From Terrabacter sp. Root181 (GTDB lineage Bacteria; Actinomycetota; Actinomycetes; Actinomycetales; Dermatophilaceae): a DNA stretch of 64,000 nt. The stretch is from NCBI RefSeq assembly GCF_001428505.1, contig NZ_LMHU01000001.1:16273-80272 (forward strand), given 5' to 3'. The notes under the pieces were generated by a model. It was not told the origin of the DNA, did no database searches, and was given only the letters and a program-made list of their open reading frames with translations. Position 1 is the first letter of the stretch. Each line of letters opens with the position of its first letter. The position numbers and the translations under genes are program-made. Below are positions 41,842 through 50,226 of the stretch, piece after piece.

Positions 41842-42666
41842 TCAGAGTCGGTCGCGCGCACCGCCGTGCGGCTCGCCCAGCCGGTAGTCCGGAGTCGCGA
41901 ACCCGCCTCCGAGCACTCCGGGCGGGCTGCTCGGGTCCCGCTGCTCGACGCCCCAGGCATACGCCTCCGCGTCGTCCTGCGGGTCGAAGCCGATCGCGAG
42001 CCCCGGCGCCAGGTCGACCCGGCGCCGCGTGTTGCGCGAGACGCCCCACACGACGTGGTGACCGCCGGCGTCCGTGGTCAGCGCCGCCAGCACGAGCCGC
42101 GTCATGTCGTCGGGGGAGAGCCACGACTGCAGCGAGCGCGGGCCACCCGGCGCGTCGTCGAAGGTCATGATCCGGGCGCTGACGACCGTCATGGCGAAGC
42201 GGCCGGCATACAACCCGCCGAGCGCCTCGAGCGCCGCCTTGCTGACGCCGTAGTACGTGTCGGGCGCCGGCAGCGGCATCCCCTCGCGGGCGAGCGGGGA
42301 GTCCACCGGCACGTAGCCCGCCGCGTGCACCGAGCTCGCGAGCAGCATCCGACCCACACCGGCGAGCCGGGCCGCCTCGCAGACGGCGTGCGTGCCGTCG
42401 ATGTTGACGGCGAGGATGTCGGACCAGGACCGCTCGTCGGAGTGGGCGCCGAGGTGCACGACGAGGTCGGCGCCCGCGAACGCCTCGGCCTGGGCCGCGA
42501 CGTCACGCAGGTCGCACGCGAGCACCCGCTCGGTCGCCGGGTCGACGCCGGGCACGACCACCCCGGCGCCGTCGCAGAGGACGACCCGATGGCCCGCCGC
42601 GCGCAGACGGGGGCGCACCGCGGTCGCGATGCGCCCTGCGGCGCCGGTCAGCGCGATGACGGCCAC
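41842..42666 (-). CDS. NAD-dependent epimerase/dehydratase (uronate-dehydrogenase-like)
   Basis: A 274-residue extended SDR. It has the NAD-binding motif LTGAAGRIA near the N-terminus, VHLGAHSDERSWSDIL followed by VNIDGTHAVCEAAR, a Ser in LASSVHAAGY and the catalytic YYGVSKAALE (YxxxK). The pattern resembles uronate dehydrogenases, which oxidise galacturonate or glucuronate to a lactone, but other nucleotide-sugar or unknown substrates are possible. The start is GTG 42666. It lies between the tRNA and the MinD-like gene without overlap to either. Confidence 0.8.
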   Translation of the reverse strand: MAVIALTGAAGRIATAVRPRLRAAGHRVVLCDGAGVVVPGVDPATERVLACDLRDVAAQAEAFAGADLVVHLGAHSDERSWSDILAVNIDGTHAVCEAARLAGVGRMLLASSVHAAGYVPVDSPLAREGMPLPAPDTYYGVSKAALEALGGLYAGRFAMTVVSARIMTFDDAPGGPRSLQSWLSPDDMTRLVLAALTTDAGGHHVVWGVSRNTRRRVDLAPGLAIGFDPQDDAEAYAWGVEQRDPSSPPGVLGGGFATPDYRLGEPHGGARDRL

Positions 42667-42696
42667 GTCAGCAGCCTCGCCGCTCGGGTTCCGGGA

Positions 42697-44280
42697 TCAG
42701 AGGCCGTCGACGACGACGGCAGCCATCTCCATGCAGCACTCGTGCGTCTTGCGGCTGATCTTGAGCGGGTCGAGGTGCAGGCCCGGCGCGAGCATCGGGT
42801 CGTAGGGGATGTCGACGACGGCGCGCACCCACTGCTCGAAGTGCTCGCGCGTGTGGACGCCGGCTCCGACGTCGTTGCCCTTGGCCGAGGTGTGCGAGAT
42901 GACGCAGACCGCGTTGCGCACGAGGTCGCCCCGGCCCATCGCGACGAGCGCGTCGAGGTTCTTGGCCGCGACGACGGACGTGTCGTCCTTGAGCGACGTG
43001 GCGAAGACGAGGATGTCGGCGCGGGCAGCCGCCGCGAGCCAGTTCGGCGACAGACGGTTGTTGCCCGTGTCGACGACGATCATCCGGTAGAAGCGCGAGA
43101 GCTGCGTGTGGAGGTTCTCGAACTCCGACTCGCCGATGATGCGCATCGCCTCGTCGTCGTCGGCCGAGGCGAGCACGTCGAACGACAGGCCCCGCTGCTC
43201 GCGCACCCAGTGCTCGAGCTCGGACGTGCCGGCAGTGGGGTCGTTGGCGATCGTCGGCAGGGCACCGAGCAGGTCGACGACCGTGCGGTGGTGGCTCTGC
43301 GACGGCGCGCGCATGCCCAGCGTGCCCTCGGTCTCGTTGTTGTCCCACGCGAGCACGGAACCCGAGCGGTAGCGCCCCAGGTAGCTGGCGAGCATGAGGG
43401 TGACGAGCGTCTTGCCACCGCCACCCTTGGTGTTGATGACCATGATCGTCTTGCGGCCGTTGAGCGGGCGCGCGATGCGGTCGATGCGGTCGCGCTCGAG
43501 CATCTCCTTGACGCTCGGACCGAGGCCGAACGCCTTGCGCAGACCCGAGTTGGCCTTGACCTTCTGGCGCTCCCCCTTCGAGCGGGCCGTGATGAGGTCC
43601 TCGGCGCTCGGGCGGTCGGAGTTGCCGGTGCGCGGCGCGGGGGTCAGGTCGTAGGACGGGTCCGCCGAGGTGTCGATGTCGTAGCCCAGCTCGGCGGCCG
43701 CGGCGGCCACGTCGGGGTCGACGGCCGGCCGGGCGGCATACGCCTGCTGCGCGGCGGAGTGGTCGGCCGTATTGGCCGAGGGCTCGTCCGCCGCGGTGGA
43801 ACCGGCGGGCGTCCACCCGGAGTACGTCTCCTCAGCGTAGGTCTCGTCGGAGGCGACGGTGCCGCTCGCCGACCAGTCGGCCGTTCCCGGGTCGGAGGGC
43901 TCCCAGTCGGTCCACGAGCTCGTCGAGGACGAGGCGTCCGAGGTGTCCGCCCCGTTGACCGCACTGCCGTTCTGGGCGTGGCCGTTGCGCTCGGAGGTGT
44001 CGTGGGCGGCGGTCTCGCCGCCGTACTCATAGGAGTCGGTCCACTGGTTGGTGGAGGAGTCGGCGTCGTCGGCGCCCGTCGGGATCTCACCGGTGTCGCC
44101 CGACTGCCAGGAGGTGTCCTCCCACGTCGAGCTCCACGGGTCGGCCGGGGCCTCGTCGGGCTGGGCAGCACCGCCGGTCGCCGTCGGGATGGGAAGGGCG
44201 AAACCACCCGGGATGGAGTTGTTCGCCGAGAAGCCGGGGATGCCCTGGCTCTCGGTGTTTCCGGTGTCGTCCTTGCTCAT
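42697..44280 (-). CDS. MinD/ParA-like ATPase with long acidic N-terminal region
   Basis: A 527-residue protein. Residues 1-235 are low-complexity, rich in Asp, Glu, Ser, Thr and Trp (for example SSTSSWTDWEPSDPG), likely disordered. The C-terminal half is a ParA/MinD ATPase: VINTKGGGGKTLVTLMLASY (deviant Walker A, about residues 280-299), a LAWDNNETEGTLG switch region and VVDTGNNRLSPNW (Walker B-like). It resembles the MinD-like proteins of actinobacterial type VII secretion and FHA/kinase neighbourhoods (EspI-like). The many Thr/Ser residues make it a possible kinase target. AAGGAG precedes ATG 44280. It is divergent from the fhaA operon. Confidence 0.85.
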   Translation of the reverse strand: MSKDDTGNTESQGIPGFSANNSIPGGFALPIPTATGGAAQPDEAPADPWSSTWEDTSWQSGDTGEIPTGADDADSSTNQWTDSYEYGGETAAHDTSERNGHAQNGSAVNGADTSDASSSTSSWTDWEPSDPGTADWSASGTVASDETYAEETYSGWTPAGSTAADEPSANTADHSAAQQAYAARPAVDPDVAAAAAELGYDIDTSADPSYDLTPAPRTGNSDRPSAEDLITARSKGERQKVKANSGLRKAFGLGPSVKEMLERDRIDRIARPLNGRKTIMVINTKGGGGKTLVTLMLASYLGRYRSGSVLAWDNNETEGTLGMRAPSQSHHRTVVDLLGALPTIANDPTAGTSELEHWVREQRGLSFDVLASADDDEAMRIIGESEFENLHTQLSRFYRMIVVDTGNNRLSPNWLAAAARADILVFATSLKDDTSVVAAKNLDALVAMGRGDLVRNAVCVISHTSAKGNDVGAGVHTREHFEQWVRAVVDIPYDPMLAPGLHLDPLKISRKTHECCMEMAAVVVDGL

Positions 44281-44428
44281 CGAGCACTCCTTGCTGGCCT
44301 AACCACGTGCGGGACCCCGCCGCGGGACCCCGTGTGATAGTCCCATGCTTCCGCCACACATCAAACCCGCCGGCCATGCCCCAGCGGGCGCAAACGGACG
44401 TTTCGTGGCACCCCGCGCCGACTGTCGG

Positions 44429-44460
44429 TTGGAGGCTCGGGGTGCTGACCCGGTTACGAT
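44429..44460 (+). promoter_or_regulatory. weak promoter candidate for the fhaA operon
   Basis: TACGAT at 44455-44460 fits a -10 element 43 bases before the fhaA start; TTGGAG at 44429-44434 is the only -35-like string, with a long 20-base spacing. The rest of the 222-base divergent gap holds two GCGGGACCCCG direct repeats (44309 and 44322, 13 bases apart). Low confidence. Confidence 0.3.
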
Positions 44461-44502
44461 GAAGCGCCCGACAGGAGCGCTCACCAAGGAGGAGGAGACG
44501 GC

Positions 44503-45300
44503 GTGGGAATCATCAACCGTGTCGAGCACGGTCTCGCCAAGGCTGTCCACGGTGCCTTCGCCAAGGCGTTCAAGTCCGAGGTGCAGCCTGTCGAGATCGC
44601 CTCGGCCATCCGCCGCGCCATGGACGACCGGGCGGCGCTCCTCGGTCACGGCCGGGCCATGGTGCCCAACCTCTACACGATCGAGCTGAGCCAGACCGAC
44701 TACGAGCGGCTCGGCGACTACGAGGACGACCTGTCCGACGACCTCGTCGCCGCGGCCCAGGAGCACGCCGACTCGCAGGGCTACCAGCCCGGCGGCCCCC
44801 TCGAGGTCGCGCTCGTCGAGGGCGAGGGCCTCGAGACGGGTGTCTTCCGCGTGCGCCCCGCCACCGCCAAGCAGGCCGGGCGCGAGCCCGCCGCTCGCGA
44901 GCCCGCCGCTCGCGAGCCGGCCCCTGCGGCGCGGCCGCAGACCTACAACGGCACGGCCATCGACGAGGCGCCGGTGCACCGCCCGGCCCCCCGGTCCAAC
45001 CCGTCGGCCCGCCCGTGGCTCGACATCGGGGGCGACCGCTACCCCCTCCTCGGCAGCCTCACGACGCTCGGCCGCGACGAGACGGCCGACATCGTCATCG
45101 ACGACCCCGGGGTGTCCCGCCGCCACAGCGAGATCCGCGTCACCACCGACGGTCCCCACCTCGTGACCTCGATCCGCGACCTCAACTCCACCAACGGCAC
45201 CTTCGTCAACGGCGAGCGCGTCTCGAGCCAGCGGCTCCAGGACGGCGACCGCCTCACGATCGGCCGGACGTCGGCGACCTTCCGAGCCGGACGCCGGTGA
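44503..45300 (+). CDS. fhaA: FhaA-like protein (DUF3662 and FHA domains)
   Basis: A 265-residue protein. Residues 1-115 are the DUF3662 domain (GIINRVEHGLAKAVHGAFAK, VQPVEIASAIRRAMDD, VPNLYTIELS), then a linker with REPAAREPAAREPA repeats, then an FHA domain from about 165: LLGSLTTLGRDETADIVIDD, GVSRRHSEIR and LNSTNGTFVNGERV, the phosphothreonine-binding loops. In mycobacteria FhaA binds phosphorylated MviN/Wag31-type partners and controls wall synthesis. GTG 44503 follows AGGAGGAGACGGC. It is the first gene of a seven-gene operon ending with pknB. Confidence 0.93.
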   Translation: MGIINRVEHGLAKAVHGAFAKAFKSEVQPVEIASAIRRAMDDRAALLGHGRAMVPNLYTIELSQTDYERLGDYEDDLSDDLVAAAQEHADSQGYQPGGPLEVALVEGEGLETGVFRVRPATAKQAGREPAAREPAAREPAPAARPQTYNGTAIDEAPVHRPAPRSNPSARPWLDIGGDRYPLLGSLTTLGRDETADIVIDDPGVSRRHSEIRVTTDGPHLVTSIRDLNSTNGTFVNGERVSSQRLQDGDRLTIGRTSATFRAGRR

Positions 45301-45349
45301 GCCCGATGACCCCCTTGGACGGCCCTCCGGTGATGACATCTGGTGACGC

Positions 45350-45943
45350 ATGAGTGAACTCACCCTCACCCTGCTGCGGCTGGGTCTGCTCGCGCTGCTG
45401 TGGATCTTCATCTTCAGCGTCGTCGGCGTGCTCCGCACCGACATCTACGGCACCGCCGTGAGCCGCCGCGGGCAGCGCAAGGCGCTGAAGCAGGCCGAGA
45501 AGCAGGACCGCAAGGCCACCTCCCGTCGCACGCCGGTGCCCGCCGCGGGTGCCGCGGGTGCCGCCGGTGCCGCCGGCGCCGCCGGTGCCGCTGCCACCAC
45601 CCCCGAGGCAGCCGCCCGCAAGGGCCGGGGGCGCGGCAAGGGCAGCCCGACGACGCTCGTCGTCACCGAGGGCCCGCTGACCGGCACGTCACTGCCCCTG
45701 CGCAGCGGCGGCATCCTCATCGGCCGCAACCCCGAGTGCGCGCTCGTCCTCGACGACGACTACGCGTCGGGCCGCCACTGCCGCATCCATCCCGACCCTT
45801 CGGGCCGCGACGGCTGGGTCGTCGAGGACCTCGGCTCGACCAACGGCACCTTCATGGGCCGCGACCGGCTGACGGGGTCGCGACCGGTCGAGATCGGCAC
45901 CACCCTGCGGATCGGCAAGACCGTCCTCGAACTGCGAGGCTGA
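45350..45943 (+). CDS. fhaB: FhaB-like FHA protein with N-terminal membrane helix
   Basis: A 197-residue protein. One helix (LTLLRLGLLALLWIFIFSVV, residues 5-24) anchors it; a basic stretch follows, then a GAAGAAGAA-type linker made by a 9-base DNA repeat (45541-45592). The FHA domain starts near residue 105: GGILIGRNPECALVLDDD, YASGRHCRI and DLGSTNGTFMG. Homologues (FipA/FhaB) are phosphorylated by PknA/PknB and recruit division proteins. It lies between fhaA and the PP2C phosphatase, 4 bases before the latter. Confidence 0.93.
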   Translation: MSELTLTLLRLGLLALLWIFIFSVVGVLRTDIYGTAVSRRGQRKALKQAEKQDRKATSRRTPVPAAGAAGAAGAAGAAGAAATTPEAAARKGRGRGKGSPTTLVVTEGPLTGTSLPLRSGGILIGRNPECALVLDDDYASGRHCRIHPDPSGRDGWVVEDLGSTNGTFMGRDRLTGSRPVEIGTTLRIGKTVLELRG

Positions 45944-45947
45944 CCGG

Positions 45948-47375
45948 ATGGCCATCGCCCTGCGCTATGCCGCGCGCTCCGACCTCGGGCTGGGCCCCAA
46001 GTCCCGCAACGAGGACTCGGGGTATGCCGGGCCCAACCTGCTCGTTCTCGCCGACGGCATGGGCGGCCACGCCGCAGGCGACGTCGCCAGCTCGATGATC
46101 GTCGGAGAGCTCGCCCCGCTCGACGAGGAGGACGTCACCGCCGACCAGGCGATCCCGCTCCTCGAGGAGGCGCTCCACGCCGCGAACGCCAGGCTGACCA
46201 AGGCGATGCGCGAGAACTCCGACCTCGCCGGCATGGGCAGCACGACGATCGTCATGCTGCGCACCGGCAACAAGCTGGCGATGGCCCACATCGGCGACTC
46301 GCGCGCCTTCATGCTGCGCGGCGACACGTTCTCGCAGATCACGAAGGACCACTCCTTCGTCCAGCAGCTGATCGACGAGGGCCGCATCTCCAAGGAGGAC
46401 GCCGGCCACCACCCGCAGCGCTCCGTCGTGACTCGCGTCATGACCGGCCAGCCCGACGACGAGCCCGACACGTCGCTGCGCGAGGCGAAGATCGGTGACC
46501 GCTTCCTGCTGTGCTCCGACGGCCTGTCCGACTTCGTCGGCGCCGACGTCATCGAGGAGATCGTCCGCGAGGCGCGCACGCCCGACGAGGCCGCCGACCG
46601 GTGCATCGAGGTCGCCCTCAAGGCGAGCACCCGCGACAACGTCACGGTCATCGTGGCCGAGGTCGTCGACGCCGACGGCGACGACCTGCCCACCACGGTG
46701 CCCCAGGTCGTGGGCGCCGCGGGCAAGCGCATGCGCGGCCGCACGCGTGCCATCCCGACCAGCCCCGCCGAGAAGGCCGCGGCCCTGTCACGCGAGGCCA
46801 CCGGCCGCGCCGAGCCCGACGACGACTCCCTCGAGCTCGCCGAGGATCCCACCCGCTCGCGCCGCTCGAAGATCGCGCTGCGCACCATCAGCGTCGTCGT
46901 CGTCGCGGCCATCCTCGCCGCCGGCGGGTATGCCGCGTGGGCCTGGTCGCAGAAGCAGTACTTCGTCGCGACCGACGCCGGGCACGTCGCGATCTTCCGA
47001 GGTGTCTCCCAGGACCTCGGCCCGATCAGCCTCTCCCACGTCGAGTCGCCGTCCGACGTCCTCGTCTCCGACCTGCCGAGCGACGTCCAGGCGGCCGTCG
47101 GCAACACGATCCCCGCCCGTGACCTCGCCGACGCGCTGGTCAAGGTCACGGCCCTGCGCGCCGAGGCGGTGCGCTGCCAGCACCTCGCCGCGACCGGCAC
47201 CCCGTGCGGCACGACCCCGACGCCGGCGCAGTCGACCGTCCCGACCACGCCTCCGACGACGAACCCCACCTCCCCGCTGCCGTCGACGCCGCGCCTGAGC
47301 CCGTCGATCACGACGCCTCCGGCCGTCGCGCTGCCCACCGACGGTCTCGTGACGCTCCCCGGGGTCGTGGCGTGA
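45948..47375 (+). CDS. pstP: PP2C-type serine/threonine phosphatase
   Basis: A 475-residue phosphatase. The catalytic domain (residues 1-240) has all metal-binding motifs: RNEDSG, LADGMGGHAAGD, LLCSDGLSD and STRDNVTVIV. After a polar linker there is one membrane helix (TISVVVVAAILAAGGYAAWA, about 308-327) and an extracytoplasmic domain of about 100 residues with two Cys, ending in a Pro/Thr-rich tail. In relatives PstP removes phosphate from PknA, PknB and their targets. Its stop overlaps the GTG of rodA by 4 bp. Confidence 0.95.
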   Translation: MAIALRYAARSDLGLGPKSRNEDSGYAGPNLLVLADGMGGHAAGDVASSMIVGELAPLDEEDVTADQAIPLLEEALHAANARLTKAMRENSDLAGMGSTTIVMLRTGNKLAMAHIGDSRAFMLRGDTFSQITKDHSFVQQLIDEGRISKEDAGHHPQRSVVTRVMTGQPDDEPDTSLREAKIGDRFLLCSDGLSDFVGADVIEEIVREARTPDEAADRCIEVALKASTRDNVTVIVAEVVDADGDDLPTTVPQVVGAAGKRMRGRTRAIPTSPAEKAAALSREATGRAEPDDDSLELAEDPTRSRRSKIALRTISVVVVAAILAAGGYAAWAWSQKQYFVATDAGHVAIFRGVSQDLGPISLSHVESPSDVLVSDLPSDVQAAVGNTIPARDLADALVKVTALRAEAVRCQHLAATGTPCGTTPTPAQSTVPTTPPTTNPTSPLPSTPRLSPSITTPPAVALPTDGLVTLPGVVA

Positions 47376-48769
47376 CGACGACCGTCGAGCCCCTGACCCC
47401 CCGGACCCGCCGTGGCGCCGAGCTGATGCTCCTGGTCCTCGCCATCGCGATCGTGCTGCTCGCGTGGGTCACGACCGACCTCAACCGCAACGGCACGGTG
47501 CCGGCCAACATCATCCCGATCGCCGGTGGCTTCACCGCCCTCGTGCTCTCGGTCCACCTCGTGCTCCGGTGGAAGGCGGCGTACGCCGACCCCGTGCTCC
47601 TGCCGATCACCACCGTGCTCAACGGGCTCGGTCTCGTCATGATCCACCGGCTCGACCTCGCCCGCGGCAAGCTCGGCACCGACGGCGACGCCTACCGGCA
47701 GATCATCTGGACGACGCTCGCCGTGGTCCTCGCCATCGCCGTCCTCTTCCTGCTGCGCGACCACCGCCTGCTGCGCCGCTACACCTATGTGACCATGGCC
47801 TTCGGCTTCGCGCTGCTCCTGCTGCCGCTCGTGCCCGGCATCGGACGCACCATCAACGGCTCGCAGATCTGGATCTCCATCGGCCCGATGAACTTCCAGC
47901 CCGGAGAGTTCGCCAAGATCGCCCTCGCGATCTTCTTCGCCGGCTACCTCGTGCAGACCCGCGACGTGCTCTCGCTCGCCGGCAAGAAGGTGCTCGGCTT
48001 CACGTTCCCGCGCGGGCGCGACCTCGGACCCATCCTCGTCGCCTGGGTCCTCGCCCTGCTCGTCCTCGTCTTCCAGAAGGACCTCGGCTCGGCCCTGCTC
48101 TTCTTCGGTCTCTTCGTCGCGATGCTCTACGTCGCCACCGAGCGCGTGTCCTGGATCGCGATCGGCCTGATCCTCTTCGCCGCGGCCGTCGCCTTCGCCC
48201 TGTCGGCCTTCACGCACTTCCAGAAGCGCGTCGACCTGTGGCTCGACCCGTTCTCGCAGGACAACCTCGAGCGGTCCAACCAGCTGGCCAACGGCCTGTG
48301 GGGCATGGCCTCGGGTGGTCTCACGGGCACCGGGCTCGGCGCCGGCCGCCCCTACCTGACGTCGTTCGCCGAGAGCGACTTCATCTTCACGAGCCTCGGT
48401 GAGGAGCTCGGCCTCTTCGGCTCCGTCGCGATCATCGTGCTCTACCTCATCTTCTGCGAGCGCGGCATCCGGACCGCCCTGGGCGTGCGTGACGGCTTCG
48501 GCAAGCTCCTCGCCATCGGCCTTTCCTTCTCCGTCGCCTTCCAGCTCTTCATCGTCATCGGCGGCGTCACGCGGGTCATCCCGCTGACCGGCCTCACGAC
48601 GCCCTTCATGTCGCTCGGTGGCTCGTCCCTGCTCGCGAACTGGGTGATCATGGCGCTGCTGCTGCGCATCTCCGACCAGGCCCGCCGACCGATGCCCGAG
48701 ATCCCGGTCGGTGTCGCCGCCGACGAGCCGGCCCCGGCAGAGGTCACCCAGGTGGTGAGGCTGACGTGA
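47372..48769 (+). CDS. rodA: SEDS-family peptidoglycan glycosyltransferase (RodA/FtsW)
   Basis: A 465-residue polytopic protein of the SEDS family with about twelve helices. Family signatures are visible: NGSQIWISIGPMNFQPGEFAK (WxxxGxxxxQPSE-like, slightly changed), VFQKDLGSALLFFG (with the catalytic Asp), and SDFIFTSLGEELGLFG plus TTPFMSLGGSSLL near the C-terminus. It polymerises lipid II glycan strands together with its partner penicillin-binding protein encoded just downstream. The GTG start overlaps pstP by 4 bp and its stop overlaps pbpA by 4 bp, so the block is translationally coupled. Confidence 0.95.
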   Translation: MTTTVEPLTPRTRRGAELMLLVLAIAIVLLAWVTTDLNRNGTVPANIIPIAGGFTALVLSVHLVLRWKAAYADPVLLPITTVLNGLGLVMIHRLDLARGKLGTDGDAYRQIIWTTLAVVLAIAVLFLLRDHRLLRRYTYVTMAFGFALLLLPLVPGIGRTINGSQIWISIGPMNFQPGEFAKIALAIFFAGYLVQTRDVLSLAGKKVLGFTFPRGRDLGPILVAWVLALLVLVFQKDLGSALLFFGLFVAMLYVATERVSWIAIGLILFAAAVAFALSAFTHFQKRVDLWLDPFSQDNLERSNQLANGLWGMASGGLTGTGLGAGRPYLTSFAESDFIFTSLGEELGLFGSVAIIVLYLIFCERGIRTALGVRDGFGKLLAIGLSFSVAFQLFIVIGGVTRVIPLTGLTTPFMSLGGSSLLANWVIMALLLRISDQARRPMPEIPVGVAADEPAPAEVTQVVRLT

Positions 48770-50226
48770 ACACCCCGATCCGCCGCCTGTCGGTCGTCAT
48801 CGCAGCGCTCTTCACCGCGCTGCTCGTCGCGTCGACGGTCGTCCAGTTCACGCAGGCCAAGTCGCTGGGCGCGATGGCGTCCAACAAGCGCACCCTGCTC
48901 GACAGCTACTCCCGCGAACGCGGTTCGATCATCGTCGGCGGCCAGGCCGTGGCGAAGTCGGTGCCCGTCCAGGACCAGTACCGCTTCCTGCGCACCTACC
49001 CCCAGGACCAGCTGTACGCGCAGACGACCGGCTTCTACTCGTATGCCGTGGGCGCCCCCTACGGTCTGGAGCACGCCTCCGACGACCTGCTCTCCGGCGA
49101 CGCCGACACGCTGTTCGTCCGGCGGGTGACCGACCTCATCACGGGCCGCAAGACCTCGGGCGCGACGATCGAGCTGACGATCGACCCCAAGGCGCAGGCC
49201 GCTGCCGACAAGGCCCTCGGCGACAACAAGGGGGCCGTGGTGGCGCTGGACCCGAAGACCGGCGCGATCCTCGCGATGGTGAGCCACCCCTCCTACGACC
49301 CCAACCCGCTCTCGAGCCACGACCTCAACAAGGCGTCGAAGGCGTGGCAGGCCCTGTCCACCGACAAGGACAAGGCCTACCTCAACCGCACCATCAACGG
49401 CGTCTACCCGCCCGGGTCGACCTTCAAGGTGGTCACGGCGGCCGCGGCCCTCGAGAGCGGCGTCGTCAGCGACGAGAACTCCACCGTCCCCGGGCCGCCC
49501 GAGCTCGACCTGCCGCTGACGAGCACCAACCTGCCCAACGAGGACGGCCGGGCCTGCGGGCCGGGCAACGAGACGACGCTCATCCACGCGCTCGAGATCT
49601 CGTGCAACACCGCGTTCGGCTCGCTCGGCCTCGAGCTCGGCGGCGAGAAGATCCGTGCCCAGGCCGCGAAGTTCGGATTCGGTGACGCCCTGCAGATCCC
49701 GATGCGCGTGTCGGTGAGCTCGGTGCCGGCCGACCTCAACGCCCCGCAGGCCGCGCAGGCCGCGATCGGCCAGTACGACGTGCGCGCGACGCCGCTCCAG
49801 ATGGCCATGGTCGCGGCCGGCATCGCCAACCAGGGCCGGGTCATGACTCCCTATCTCATCCAGTCGGTGCGCAGCGCGAACCTCGACATCATCGAGTCGA
49901 CCCCCGATCCGGTGGAGCTCTCCCAGGCCGTCTCGGAGCAGACCGCCTCGACGCTCACCAAGATGATGGTCTCGGTCGTCGACCACGGAAGCGGGGCCCG
50001 GGCGCAGATCGACGGCGTCGAGGTCGCGGGCAAGACCGGCACGGCGCAGCACGACCCCGGCAAGCCACCGCACGCGTGGTTCATCTCGTTCGCGCCGGCC
50101 ACCGACCCCAAGGTCGCTGTCGCCGTCGTCGTCGAGGACGGCGGCGTCACGGGCAGCGAGATCGGCGGCGGCCGCGTCGCCGCCCCGATCGCCCGCGACG
50201 TCATGGAGGCGGTGCTGAGCCGATGA
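48766..50226 (+). CDS. pbpA: class B penicillin-binding protein (transpeptidase)
   Basis: A 486-residue protein with an N-terminal anchor helix (SVVIAALFTALLVASTVVQF) and a transpeptidase domain. Active-site motifs are PPGSTFKVV (SxxK), EISCNTAFG (SxN) and VAGKTGTAQ (KTG). The N-terminal part is short compared with elongation PBP2 proteins, as in mycobacterial PbpA. It cross-links peptidoglycan as the partner of the SEDS protein encoded upstream. The GTG start overlaps rodA by 4 bp, and the stop overlaps pknA by 4 bp (ATGA). Confidence 0.95.
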   Translation: MNTPIRRLSVVIAALFTALLVASTVVQFTQAKSLGAMASNKRTLLDSYSRERGSIIVGGQAVAKSVPVQDQYRFLRTYPQDQLYAQTTGFYSYAVGAPYGLEHASDDLLSGDADTLFVRRVTDLITGRKTSGATIELTIDPKAQAAADKALGDNKGAVVALDPKTGAILAMVSHPSYDPNPLSSHDLNKASKAWQALSTDKDKAYLNRTINGVYPPGSTFKVVTAAAALESGVVSDENSTVPGPPELDLPLTSTNLPNEDGRACGPGNETTLIHALEISCNTAFGSLGLELGGEKIRAQAAKFGFGDALQIPMRVSVSSVPADLNAPQAAQAAIGQYDVRATPLQMAMVAAGIANQGRVMTPYLIQSVRSANLDIIESTPDPVELSQAVSEQTASTLTKMMVSVVDHGSGARAQIDGVEVAGKTGTAQHDPGKPPHAWFISFAPATDPKVAVAVVVEDGGVTGSEIGGGRVAAPIARDVMEAVLSR